Assembly (NCBI RefSeq): GCF_018687715.1
Contig: NC_056752.1
Span: forward strand, 1,860,001-1,924,000
Direction: 5' to 3'
DNA length: 64,000 nt
Origin: Carya illinoinensis
Lineage: Eukaryota; Streptophyta; Magnoliopsida; Fagales; Juglandaceae
The notes under the pieces are model-generated. The model was not told the DNA's origin and did not search any database. It saw nothing but the letters and a program-made list of their open reading frames with translations. Every line of letters begins with the position of its first letter. Positions within the stretch are counted from its first letter, which is position 1. The translations under genes and the position numbers were made by a program. Below, one piece after another: positions 32,247 through 44,900 of the stretch.

Positions 32247-34263
32247 ATTCTTGCTCATTATCCCAAAAGGTGAATTTAAAATCTACTTCATACCCTACGA
32301 GACATCTTCGGCTTTTGTGAATGCCATAGAAGTTTTTCTTGGCCCCGATAGCTTCATCCCTGATAAGGCCCCATACATTACTTCTCAAGGAGCTAAGAGT
32401 AACTATAGTGGTTTGAGCTCCAAGGTTCTACATAAAGTCCATAGGATCGACGTTGGGGGTTCTACGTCCAAGCTTGTTGAGTTATGGAGGAATTGGGATC
32501 CAGATGATGATTACTTACAGAGCCCAAATGAAACGTCTGATCAGTACAAAGGTGAAACGCCTTATTACGAACCCAAAAGGATCACCAAGTATATTGCCCC
32601 AGCTTTTGTGTATCAGACGGCGAGACAATTTACAAATAGTAGTAACAACTCCAATTTTCCAAAGATAACTTGGAGTTTTCCTGTCAATAAGAATTCTAAG
32701 AACTTTCCTCAGGTCGATTTCTCTGACGTAGTAAGTGCAACACCTAATGACTTGTAGTTCAATCTCTATATCAATAGAAATTTCAGTTTGGAGATCAATC
32801 CTTACAATATAACAGAGAGGATGGGCGCTGTTCCATTTTACATCGATTTTGTGGTTGATTATGATGGTTTGGGATTTGTGAATGCTAGTATCAGTCGAGT
32901 GGAGGACTCTCGGATACATAATGCCTTTTTGAATGGGCTGGAGATTCTAGAGATAGTGAACCAATCAGGTTTCACTCCTCTTAGGGAAATTGAAGTAGGG
33001 AGAAAGAAGCTCTCCTATGCTATAATTGGTCATGCATGTAGTGGGGCTTTTCTCATTTTGGTAATATTAATGGTGTTGGGTTTGAAATTTAGGAAACTAG
33101 GACATGATCAGATTATGGAAGTGCCTCTATATGGAGGGTTTAGCTCGCATAGCAGGTTGACTCAAAGAGGTCCTAATGCTTCCATTGCTCATAGTCTAAA
33201 CCTTAGTTTAAGGATACCTTTTTCTGAAATACTGAGTCCAACGAAGAACTTCAATGCAAAGCTATTGATTGGTGAGGGTGGATTCGGAAAAGTCTACAAA
33301 GGAACTCTTAAAAATGGTACCAAAGTGGCCATGAAACAAAGTGATCCAAGACATGGGCAGGGTCTGGAGGAATTCCAAACGGAGATCATGGTGTTGTCTC
33401 AAATTCATTACCGCCCTCTTGTTTCTCTGATTGGATATTGCGATGAATGGCATGAGATGATATTGGCTTACGAGTTCATGGAAAAGGGGACTCTGAGAGA
33501 TCACCTCTATCATTCACATGAAAATTATGAGAGATCAACTTCAGTATCTGAATTATCTTGAGAGCAAAGACTAGAAATCTGCATCGGTGCGGCAAAAGGT
33601 CTACACTATCTACACATTGGTCAAGCTGGAGGAATCATTCACCGTGACGTGAAGTCAACAAACATTCTGCTCGATGAACATTATGTGGCTAAAGTTGCCT
33701 ACTTTGGCATTTCGAAATCCGGCCTTCCCGATCCAGACAACTTCACCATAGGTGTAAAAGGTAGCTTTGGTTATCTTGATCCAGAATACCTTACAACCTT
33801 GCAATTGACAAAGAAATCTAATGTATACTCCTTTGGAGTTGTACTTCTTGAATTTCTCTGTGCTAGACCAACTATTATACAGTCATCTCAGCTGGATGAG
33901 GTGAACTTAGCAGAATGGGGGATGCTGTGGCAAAAGAAAGGCCAACTCGAGAACATTATCAACCCAATACTTGTTGGTAACATTAAACCTAGTTCATTGA
34001 GAATATTTGGTGTTATTGTAGAAAAGTGTTTGAAAGCATTTAGTATTGAGAGGCCGACTATGCACTGTGTTGTATTACCTAAATTATAAACTGCGGCTTC
34101 AACAAACTGGAATGCCTAGAGAGCCATTTGAGGAAAGCATGACGACTACCGTAACTTCTTTGGAGTTGCAGTTTCCAGTCGTTTTGAACTTTCCTATTCA
34201 TGAAGATGATGGTGCATCCATTTGAGGGGATGATAGTTCTGATATAGAGATAAGTGAAGTCTA
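32247..34263 (+). pseudogene. CrRLK1L receptor-like kinase pseudogene, N-terminus missing
   Basis: Homology to the intact genes starts inside the malectin-like domain (EFLLIIPKGEFKIYFIPY) at a junction with duplicated non-coding DNA, so the signal peptide and about the first 175 residues are gone. One frame runs 32251-34089 with stops at 32755 (TAG) and 33559 (TGA for the Trp of LSWEQRLEIC). A one-base deletion near 34074 shifts the tail, which continues to about 34263. A membrane segment lies at about 33010-33090. The kinase keeps GEGGFGKVYKG and HRDVKSTN, but the DFG motif reads YFG (about 33700), which would abolish metal binding. It is more diverged than the 55740 copy and so probably the older duplicate. 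Confidence 0.9.
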
Positions 34264-37200
34264 ACCACTTGTTTGGGTAAGTATTGTCTGGTTTGTATTA
34301 GCACCTGAATTAATTGTAATATTTAATTATCGTTTTAAGAATAGACTTTTATTAATAGTTATCAAATATAGTGTTCCTTGTATTACTTAAATTTTTATTG
34401 CTATGAATTTTTTAATACGCTTTAATTTGCAGTTTTGTGTTTAAATTCTGGATAGATACCACAATATGATATTTGGAAACACAGTAAGAAGAAGACTGAA
34501 ACTATAGATATCATCATTCTACAATCTAACATATCACATCTAACTAAATTTATTTTTATAAAATTGCATATTTCTCTTATGATTATCAGATATGAAAGAA
34601 AAAAAAAAGTTATATAAAGAGAGACTTTCGCGTCATGGGTCATCTAATTTTCTTTTATTTTAATTTATTTTGACTGGAATGCTCATCTTACCTTTTCTTT
34701 TCTTCATTTTTGTCAAATTACTTTTTCATAAAGCTAGAACCCGTCCAATATTTCAGCATTGGTGACCCTCCATTTGAAATCAATTATTGACGTATGGGGA
34801 TTAACACGGAAGTATATATTTATATATATATATATATATATAGAATCCTACTCATTCTTCTTACGTCACAAATTATACTTAATTTTTTATATTTTTTAAT
34901 AATTTTATTTATCGTCCTTACACATTATATTTATTTTAATTTATTTTATTTTTTATAATAAATATATAGTGTATGGATAATAAGTAAGATAATTATTTTA
35001 ATAAAAATAAAATAAAATAAAAAATAATAATTAATAAAAGAATAATTTTAAAGTGGGATCATCAGCAGTATCGTGCTGAAAGTCATGTTCTAAGCAACTT
35101 ACAAAAAGTGCACGATTAGTGGAGATTACTGTACGTTCGAGCATTCAACATCAAGACTGAATTGAAATAAAAAGTAATATCAACATCAACTTTATCCCGT
35201 CTTTAGCTTTCCTTTTTTCCATTTTGATTTAGGCATACGTGATTCAAGATTCATGTCATCCCTTATATACGTTGCTTTTGGGTGCGTGGTCACGAGACAT
35301 CAACTTTATATATTCAAATCCTCGTCTAGATGTGACTCTCATTTAGAGTAAATAAGTAATAACTACCATGTTAGAAAAAGTACTGCTACATTCATAAAAA
35401 AAAAAAAAAATTATATAAAAATAATTTAAAAAATTGACGTGATTTAATCTGATCCGTTAGATCTACTCTACAAAAAAATACACATTTCACTCTCCTAAGA
35501 TTCATAATCATGTTATGAGTATGAATAAAAATAAAAAAAATATTTTTTTTTCTATATTTGGTAGATAAATATTTTAGTTACAAAGTAATTCTACAAAATT
35601 AAACTTATTGATTTGATTTCATGTAATACATTATATTGTTAATTATTTTTTATTATAAAATAGATCAAATGTATCATATAAAACCATATCAGTTTGTATG
35701 AATTATTACCTAATTATTATAATTTTTTCAAACTTTCAAATAAAACATAAAAAATAATTCAGCTTTTTTCAAATTTCAAAACAAAAATTAAATTAAAAAA
35801 TTATATTCTAATAATATTTTAATTTTATAATATTTTTGCTTAATTTTTTCTCTGTCATTTTTCAAAATTTCATAAAACATTTTAAGTTAAATCATGTCAC
35901 TACTACTCACAAATAATTTTACTATTATTTACAAATTATTTTACTACTATTCATAAATGATCTTAATTCATCTCATCTTAACTTATCATATAAACCAGAT
36001 CTAAAATTATCCGAAAGCTACAAAATGTTATTTTCCCTAAAAGAAAAACATAACATATGAATTAAGTATGAAAAAAAAAAGGCGTGAAACTCTTAATTAG
36101 TTTACAAAAATGCAATTTTGTGAAAAACAAATTCTAAACGAGAAATATTAAATATAATCTATTTAAAAAATATTTTTTTAATGTAAATCTCATATATCAA
36201 TTTTTTAAAAATAAATATGTGAAACTTATACATCTTAAAAATTATATAAATAGAAATTTAAAATTGCGGTATGAAATTGGTAATTTAATTTATTATATTT
36301 TGAAGTTAAATTATTTGGAGCGTACCTAACAGCAAACTCTTTATGGTATGAACACTCGTCACTTCAAAACAGTGTTCGAAACATGCCTCAAAATTCTTAC
36401 TATTTTTTGTCCGTATTGTCAACATGATTCGTTTCCTCTCTTGTTTTTGCCGTTTTGTTTTTAGCTTGGAAAATGCGCTTCATATTATTACTTCGAAGTG
36501 ACACATCGAATGAATACTTTAGGCATTGCTGTGGGCCTGTGGCCCCCTGTGAAATGAATTATTGATGAGGAAAGTAGCGGATCACATCTATTGACTCAGT
36601 TTGTTTTGAGCGTGTTTCACATCACCACGCACACCCAATCACTAAGCAGCCAAAAAATAAATGAGATTTGGAGGTTTGTGAAAACATCTTAGGCATCTGT
36701 CAGTGAAATCTATAAAGATTTCTCTAATCATAAAAGACGATGGCCCCTCCTGTCATACCTGATATAAATAGAGTCCTTGATGTCTTCTGTTTGATGTGAC
36801 AACCTCCGAATCGCATATTTTAAATTCAAGTTACGAAATATACATGCTTCACTTATTAAAGATAAATTAATAACATCTCTCTCGAGATTATTGGGTAGTT
36901 ATCCTTTTGATGACAAATGCTTATATCCTTCAAATGTCTTAGAAAAAGTTTTGTCCACTGTTATGGTGACAGTTTCGGTCGAAATATTAGATTATGTTTG
37001 GTGACTGAAATTTTTCATATAAAAATTTTAAATTTTAAAATTAAATATTAAAATATTATATTTTAATATTATTATTATATTAAAATTTAAAAAAATAAAA
37101 AAATTAAATTATTTATTATATTTTATATGAGAATTTTAAAAAATTATAATGATAAATTTTAAAAAATTATAATGATGAGATGAGAATTTTATATTTAAGA

Positions 37201-37436
37201 TAAAAATTTCATGTGCCAAACAGTACCTGAAATATTTTGATACCACTACAATTTTAAGATAGTCTATATATAAATAAATAAATTATATATATAAACTATA
37301 TTTCAAAATAATAATAATATAAGTCTTAAATATATTTGTAACACTGCATAAATATTTACAACAAAAATAAACATCATCATCAAGATTCAAGATAACTAAA
37401 CAACAAAAGTATAAATCCCATGTTTTCACGTAAGAT
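34264..37436. other. AT-rich intergenic region with MITE remnants
   Basis: No gene. Contains an (AT)n run at 34817-34841, a stretch with TACTACTATTCATAAATGAT and CTCATCTTAACTTATC (35880-36000) of the ATGAGATGAG MITE type, and a block at 36330-36545 also present at 40690-40850. A likely MITE at 36985-37230 starts ATGTTTGGTGACTGAAATTT and ends AAATTTCATGTGCCAAACA. Confidence 0.65.
36985..37230. mobile_element. MITE with TGTTTGG/CCAAACA ends
   Basis: The inverted ends TTTGGTGACTGAAATTTTT and AAAAATTTCATGTGCCAAA enclose an AT-rich core with an internal duplication (AATTATAATGAT twice near 37140-37175). No coding capacity. Exact borders and target duplication not resolved. Confidence 0.6.
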
Positions 37437-37646
37437 AATGCTACAGCCACCGTTATATTGTCCCATTTTTGCTTTTCGCTTGACGTGGGAATGCTATTGT
37501 GGCATTTAGATTTTTTTATTCTTTTTTTAAACTCATTTATTTTCTTCTTTCCTGGGATGTCACTATTTCAGATTCCTCCAAACCCCCGACCTGCTTCCTC
37601 AACAGATTCCCTCTCCCCCGATCTCCATAACGGTGGCTGTAGCATT
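37437..37646. mobile_element. MITE with 20-bp perfect inverted repeats
   Basis: AATGCTACAGCCACCGTTAT at 37437-37456 is repeated exactly in inverse orientation at 37627-37646. The interior has short frames without recognisable protein. A related end (GTGGCTGTAGCATTTT) occurs alone at 40059-40074. No target duplication was confirmed. Confidence 0.75.
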
Positions 37647-37861
37647 TTCCGTTGTGATTTTTAGTCCATTTGTTCAGCCTTATCACGTTGTCACTTGTCA
37701 AGTAGAGTCGGCAAAGCATGTGGGAAAAAAATTAAAAAGGAAAACAAGTAACACCATGGTTGCATTGGACGGAAGACTCTTGATCGAGAGTGCAAGTACA
37801 GTAACCCATAACAACGGGGCATGCAGACCCAGTAGGTAACAATTGTTAAATGGCCATTCTC

Positions 37862-39211
37862 TAGGGGTGAGAATCAGCGGGTTTGGACCGGCCATTTTTG
37901 AACCGGATCAAATTGGATCGAATGAAAAAAAATATATAATTTATATAAATAATTTTAAAAATTAATTACATAATTTTTAACTAATACTAATAGTCTAATA
38001 TGGTATTTTTAAAAAAAATAATACTAATAGTCTAATATTATAATATATTATAGTTATACTTATACTAATATAGACTATATAGTTATATTAAATACTATAA
38101 ATAATACCAATACTAATATAGTTATAGCTAAATCACTATAAGTATAACTATATATATTTAGTATGAATGTATTATTCTATTCTTTAATGTATAACTATAA
38201 TATATAGTATTACTATATATTAATATATTTACATATTATAAGAGTTATAGTGTAAATTATAATATAGAAATTATAATATACTAAATCACTATAACAGTAT
38301 AACTAATACTAATATATAGCTATACTATTAATACTATTATATAGTTATATTTTTCACTATAATTAGTATTAATATATAGCTACACAGTATACTTATACAG
38401 TTGTACTAATACTATTAGTCTATTATATGGTCTAAGACTCTTAAGTCTAATATAGGCTATATAGCTATAACTAATACTAATATTATTAATACTAATAATG
38501 TAAAAAATAGTTATACTAACTGATTGATTCAACATAACAAATATTACTAATATAATATAGTTACACTAAATTACTAATAGTCTAATACAAATACTATTAT
38601 ATAGTTATACTAATCGTAAATTCATAATAACTAAATCATTATAAGTTTATAACTATATATATTTAGTATCAATATATTATTATACTGTTTAATGTATAAC
38701 TATTAACTATAATATATAGTACTAGTATATATTAATATATTAACATATTATAAGAGTTATGGTATAAATTATACTATATCATATATGTATAAATTTATAA
38801 TGTATTAATATAGTTAACTTAATATGTAATATATTAGTATTAAATCAATATAACTACATAGAGTATTAATAATATAGTATTTAATATAACTACATAGAGT
38901 ATTAGTAATAAGAGTATTACTATTATTTAATATAGTATGACATAGAGTATTAATAAATGTGTGGTGTTTGAAGATATATAGTAATACTAGTATATTACAT
39001 ATAGTATTACTATTATTACATATAGTTATTAGTTATAGTATTAGTACTAGTGTATTATTAGTTATAGTAAATAAGTTAATAACTATTACTAATTTACTAT
39101 ATACAAATATACTAATAGTATTAGCATATTACTAATATATATAATATTATACTATATATATTAAATATATCACAATATAATTACATAAGTATTAAACAAA
39201 AATGTCATAGG

Positions 39212-39248
<37 letters not shown>

Positions 39249-39396
39249 AATCGTAGATCGACTGGACCGGACCGAATGGGACTAGACCGTCTCGACCTTT
39301 AGGGAGTTCAGTCCGGTCCAAGGTAGGAAAACCCTGGACCGAATAAGTCCGGTTCGGTCTACAAAATCTCCCCGGACCGGACCGAACTCACACCTA
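37862..39396. mobile_element. hAT-like non-autonomous element with extremely AT-rich core
   Basis: The left end TAGGGGTGAGAATCAGC and, in reverse complement, the right end TAGGTGTGAGTTCGGTCCGG form imperfect inverted termini, and both ends are rich in GGACCGG/CCGGACC words. The 1.25-kb core (37930-39190) is almost entirely A and T with endlessly varied TATAGTATTA words, followed by an A-run of about 38 bases (39208-39245). No clear 8-bp target duplication was found. No coding capacity. Confidence 0.65.
37930..39245. repeat. Low-complexity AT tract and poly-A run
   Basis: Dense interspersed TATAGTTATA, ACTAATA and AATATAGT words, many of them palindromic. G and C are rare and occur mostly as single bases. 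It ends in an A-run. Confidence 0.9.
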
Positions 39397-41965
39397 CTCA
39401 TTTACTAGGTTATGAGTCTTCTTTCTCATGTCAGGTAGCATATCTGTAACATTTTCGATTCTAAATATTTTCCCGACTTAGAAATTCTACTAAAGAATTG
39501 GAGATAGAAAGAAATATGAAAGATGCATTAACATCGCTAATTTACATGATAGTTTTGAATATAACACGAGTAGCCTACTTACAAATAATTTATATATGCC
39601 TAACAATTTCACAATTTTCCTTCAAAAAACAAAGAGAAAAAGTGGGAATGCATTTCTAGAGAAAAGAAAAGGGGTTGTTGAATTTGAGAGAAGAAGAGAA
39701 TACAATCCTCCCTGCTGTGAAAACAAAATTGGGGGTTCTCAGGACTTTCTTTCCACGAGTTTAAAAGCTGAATTTAAAACAATTTTCAAATTTGGAAGTT
39801 TGGAATATGGAAATTTTCAACTCATTTACATCTTTGAATCTGACTGGTCAATGAGTTAGACCTTCCCTTCCCTTCCTATGCTAATGCCAGACTTGTCTGC
39901 TGGGGAGAAGAGAGGAAGGTGTCAAGATGCAGGTCGAGAGTTTGGAGGGAATCTGAAATGGGAGTATCCAGGAGAAAAGTAAGTAAATAAGTTAGAAAAA
40001 AAAAAAGAAAAAAAAAAGCCAAAATGCATTCCCGCGTCAAGCAAGAAGCAAAAGAGGTGGCTGTAGCATTTTATTTTCACATATGGACTAGCGAGATCTC
40101 CTGAAAAGTCAACGTCGTATACTTAAAATACTAAGATGGGAGTTGTACATAGGTAAAAATTTAAAATGTCTTGCTACAACCACATGCAAAAGTTACTAAT
40201 GGTGGCCATTGAATAGGCTATTATTTTTGTTTTTTTATTTGTTTTCATAATATTATTTAAAAATACCTTCTTATTCGTTAAGTTAAAGAGAGAGAGAATC
40301 GGTTGCCTTTTGGTGTGTGGAATTCCCACTTAAAATCTCTTTGAAACGTCAATGTCTTACAGTTCCAAGGTGGGAGTTGTGGAGTAGGTAAAATTTTGAA
40401 AAATGGAGATTGTGAGTATTAGAATCACTCAATTATGAAAATGCCCTTTGATACTAATGCTAATTAAAAAATCACCATCCACCATCAACCTTCATTCCGA
40501 ACCGATTTTTCTAAAACGGTCGAAATATTGAAAATTGATTGGTATTGACCGAAACAGGCCAAAATATCGGTATTTTACTTGGTATGAAACATCCATCTCC
40601 ACTGTACTCGGTACTATTTCAGCATGGTAAATTTCAATCATATTGAATAATTCTATATGAAGAATTTTACACCACACCCACATTCTCGTTAAAATCCGTA
40701 TTTATTTCTGATTTTTTTTCTAAGTATTGTCAACATTATTCGATTCCCTCTCTTTTGTTTTTAGCTTGGAAAATGCACTTCATATTACTTGAAATGACAC
40801 ATCCAATAAATACTTTAGCATTGCTGTGGCCACCCTGTGAACTGAATTTTCCCATTTATCAATAGCTACTTGGAATGTATTAAAAGCTTCTGCCTAAAGT
40901 CATGACTTTTGGAGATAGAATGGCATATTCAATTAATAATGAAAGATTAAATAATCACCTTATAATATAAATTATAACCACGTGTTGTAACACCATTATT
41001 AATAGCTTTTGCTATTTTACTTTCCAAACAAGAGAGATAAAAGAAATGCGAAGAATACAATATTATTGGTGGGGTTAGGAAATTAATAATCCATCTTTTA
41101 TAATTTTATTTTTATTATATTATATTGTTTACTACTTATAATAACTAAAAGGAAAACTTTAATTCAAGGTTAACATCAACCTTCATGGCAACCAAGTTTT
41201 GAGATCCCGATGACATGAATTCCAGTTCTTATGAATTATGATCAATCTCATGCCAGGATTAACATTTTCTACTCTCTTCTGTATCATGAGTTCTATTTAA
41301 GGCAAACTCACGGCCTCAATTCAAATCAAACTAATTATTGATGGTATCTAATACTTTTTAATTTTTTATAAAAAAAAATTAAATCTTTCTGAACATATTT
41401 CATATATTTAAACATATATCTCAATAAGACTTATAAAATACTACTATTTATAAATTAATTTAAATTATCTGAAATCATTTCAGTTTCCAAACACAATCAA
41501 ACTCCTTGCTTGACTAAATGCAAGTCAACGTAATAGTCATAGAACTCATTTCAGGTTAAATGTTGTAGAACACAATTTTTTTATTTTTTTATTTTTTTTT
41601 TTGTAATTTGAGTAATATTAGATATAGTTTTAGGGTGTACAAGTTTTGTATACTCTTTTTAAAAATAAGAGGAATCTATTATTAAAAAATAATATTTCAT
41701 ATGTGACCTAAATTTACCTTCTTTTTTTTTTTTAATAAAAAAAAGAGTAAAATTTACACATTTTAGAACTAAGTGATGTACGTTGAATCGACTAAGCATA
41801 TTATTTTGGATCTGGGCCCGAGGCAATACACGACTTGCTTTTTAGTCCACTCCAAGTTGGGCCGTCCCAACTTGTGATAGAGTTTCTAGCAGTAATTGTT
41901 TTATTTTAAAGAAAAAGATAATCATGATCTGCTGTATCTCTGAAATAATCCGATTAAGCTAATAG
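39397..41965. other. Intergenic region without supported genes
   Basis: AT-rich, with short frames only. Holds a partial copy of the GCTACAGCCAC MITE end (40059-40074), a block at 40490-40600 with GGTATTGACCGAAACAGGCC that looks like a repeat terminus, and the 40690-40850 block shared with 36400-36545 (TTAGCTTGGAAAATGC). Confidence 0.6.
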
Positions 41966-44900
41966 TGTGATATCTTATTTTTACATGTATTTTTATTGAA
42001 TGATTATTTAAATTATTATAAATAATATTTCTCTTATTTTAAATTTAATGTGTTATTTATTGGGTTATTTTATGATTTTAAGTTGTGCAATTTATTTTAA
42101 TATACTTTCTTGTTATTAATTCTTGTTTTGCATTTAAATCACTCTTTAGCTTGAATTATTTTATTATTGTTGGACTTTAATTATTTTATTTTATTAATAT
42201 TGAGTTGCAGTGTTTTTATTTGACTTCTATTTTTTTTATTGTGCTTTTTATTTTAAAGTAGTTTATTATTGAATTTTATTATTTTATTTTATTTTATAAA
42301 GTCATTGCGTTTGAATAATTTTATTTAACTTGTTATTTTTTAAAATAGTTTTCTTTGGATCAGTTTCTGGACTCTAGATGTGAGGATTGGATCTCACTTC
42401 TTTCCTTTCCTTTTTCTTTTTCTCTTTTTCCTTTTTCTCTTCTTTTTCTTCTTTCCTTTTTCTTCATTTTTCCTTCTTTCTCTCCCGTGCGACCAGCCCC
42501 CTCCCCCTCCCTCTCCGTCTGTTTTTTGTCCCGCGCAGACTGCCGCCGTCATCCCGCCGTACAATGCACCACTGCCACCGATTGACTCCCCTCCAACCAG
42601 TGATCACTTCCCTCCATTTTCAGGCCAACCCGTGCAGCTGTTAGCCGCCACGCACGGTTGTAAGCCACAACCACTCTTCCTTCCAGCTCCACTGTGCGCC
42701 ATCCAGTGTCGTCGCCGTTGCTTCCATTCTCTTTCCCACCCACCGACGACCTCACCCTTCCATTTTCAGCCCCCTAAACGCCGCTGTTAACTGCCACGAG
42801 CACCACCCAAGCTGCACGGTTTTGTGCTCCCCGCGCCGTCGTGCCTCCACTGTTGACCCCCACTTCTTCACCACATCATCACCGCCCTCCCAGCTACCTA
42901 ATCCACTCAACCCCAGCTCCGATCCGTCACCAGTGAAGATCAACCAACCCACTTTTCGTTTTGGGCTTTTTGGCCTTCAATCGCCGTTTGTGCCGCCATC
43001 CACAACCAACCACCACTTCCATTAGCATCATCAACACCTCTAAACTCTACCCTAGTCTTCCCTAGTCTTCGTTTGTCCTCATTCAAATTTGAGTATTTTG
43101 TGACCCACGGCCACAGTGCATTTTACACTGTTACATTACTTTTCCTTCACCTTTTGCAGCTCGTTGATCATTCGAAAAATATTTTATAGTACTGTAAGTA
43201 TTTTTCAAACTCCCTTTTAGATTTAAATATATTTTTGCTTTAACAATAAATTGTGATTGGTTGTGTGATATCCCGTTTTTACGTGTATTTTCACTGAAGG
43301 AGTCTTTTAATCTAATTAAAATATTAGTTCTTTTATTTTAAATTATCGTATTTTAATTGGATTTATTTAGTTGTTAGTTTTTACTAATTATTTATTATAT
43401 TTTAGCTTGATGTGGTGTTTAAATTATTTTAATCGTTTTATAGATTTTAAAATTGTTTTCGTTGGATCAGTTTTTGGATTCCAGAGGTGAGGATTGTACC
43501 TTATTTCTTTTCCCCCCATCTTTGCTTTTTCTCTTTTTCTTTTTCTCTTTTCTTTTTCTTTTTCTTTTCTTTCTTTTCTTTCTTTTCTTTTTTTCTTCTT
43601 TTTTCTTGTTCTTCCCCGTCGTTCTTCTCCCTTGTGCGATACGTTCTCTCTCTCCTCACTATCGTCGTTTTGCTTCTTCACCCAGACTGCCGCCATCCAG
43701 CCACTGTGGCCTACACCACCCACCCAGTTTTCTTCCCCTCCGATCGGTAAACCTCCCCACCAAGTTTCACCTCCATCCGAGCCACAGTTAGCCGCCACGA
43801 GCTCCTCCAAGCCGCACGGTTTTTGTGCTTTTCCCCTGCCGTCGTTCCACCTCCGGCCACCATCTCTTTACCCCTTCATCACCTACCTCTTGCCGTCCTA
43901 AACCACCCATTTTGCAGCTCCGATCCATTGCCGGAGCAGCTCCCACGAGCTCATCTTTGTTTTGCCGTTTTTTCGCTTCCACCACCATTTCCACCGCCAC
44001 CCACAGCCAACTCTCACTTCCATTAGTTTCATAAACACCTCTAGGCCATTCCCTATCAATCCCAAGTCTTGGTTTGTCACCGTTCAAAAGTGGGTATTTT
44101 ACAACCCACGGCCACAGTGTATTTTACACTGTTACGTTGCTTTTTCTCCTCCGTTTGTAGCTCCTTGATCCTTTGAAAATTATCATATAGCGCTGTAAGT
44201 ATTTTCCAAACTCTATTTTAGATTTAAATATATGATTACTTTTACAATAAATTCATTGACTGGTTGGTTATTCCGGACTGAGTCCGAGGAGTCGGAGGTC
44301 GGATGGATTTTAGGATGGAATTGTTTGGTTATTGTTGATATTGTGATTTATTAGTTAAATTGTGTCTTGAGGTGTGCATTGCATGGTGCATTCATGTGCA
44401 TGTATTAAATTGAGAAAATCTGAGTTTTCATGTGTAAATGAATTTTCGGGTGCGTACGTATCACGACCTCAAGTCGGGATGGGGTATTATCTCGGTGGAG
44501 CTCCTCTGGTCACTCAGGAGTGGATAATACTGAGTGACATCCCCTGGGTTGTCGCTGAGCGACGACCGAATCGCACGATACGGTAACGCTATCGTGTCGA
44601 CTTCGTGGTCCCTAGGCTAGCGGGAACTAGAGGATGGCCTGGTCCAGGTACGCGCTGGGCGGGAGACTGGGTATCGCTCGTTTAGGTATCACATGCGTAG
44701 TCGTTACCTGCGGTGTGGCACAGGAGCCAGAGTGTGCGGATGATCCCTAGGGGAGATTGTGATACATGCAATAATTGGAACGGGTTTTGGATATTAGATA
44801 CGGGTCATTTTCTGGAAAAATTGTGGTTTCCTTGGTTTGGACCATAATATGGGATAATGGCAAGAACTGGTTTTAAAGGATATGTTTTTGGGCCAAAATG

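Noticed and set aside
35290..35345. Possible tRNA-like segment with a B-box-like word
   Set aside because: No cloverleaf, A box or CCA-end context could be made.
42355..42790. Three overlapping frames rich in F, S and P
   Set aside because: They arise from the CT-rich tract of the solo LTR, which is repeated at 43453-43901 with different frames. No conserved protein.
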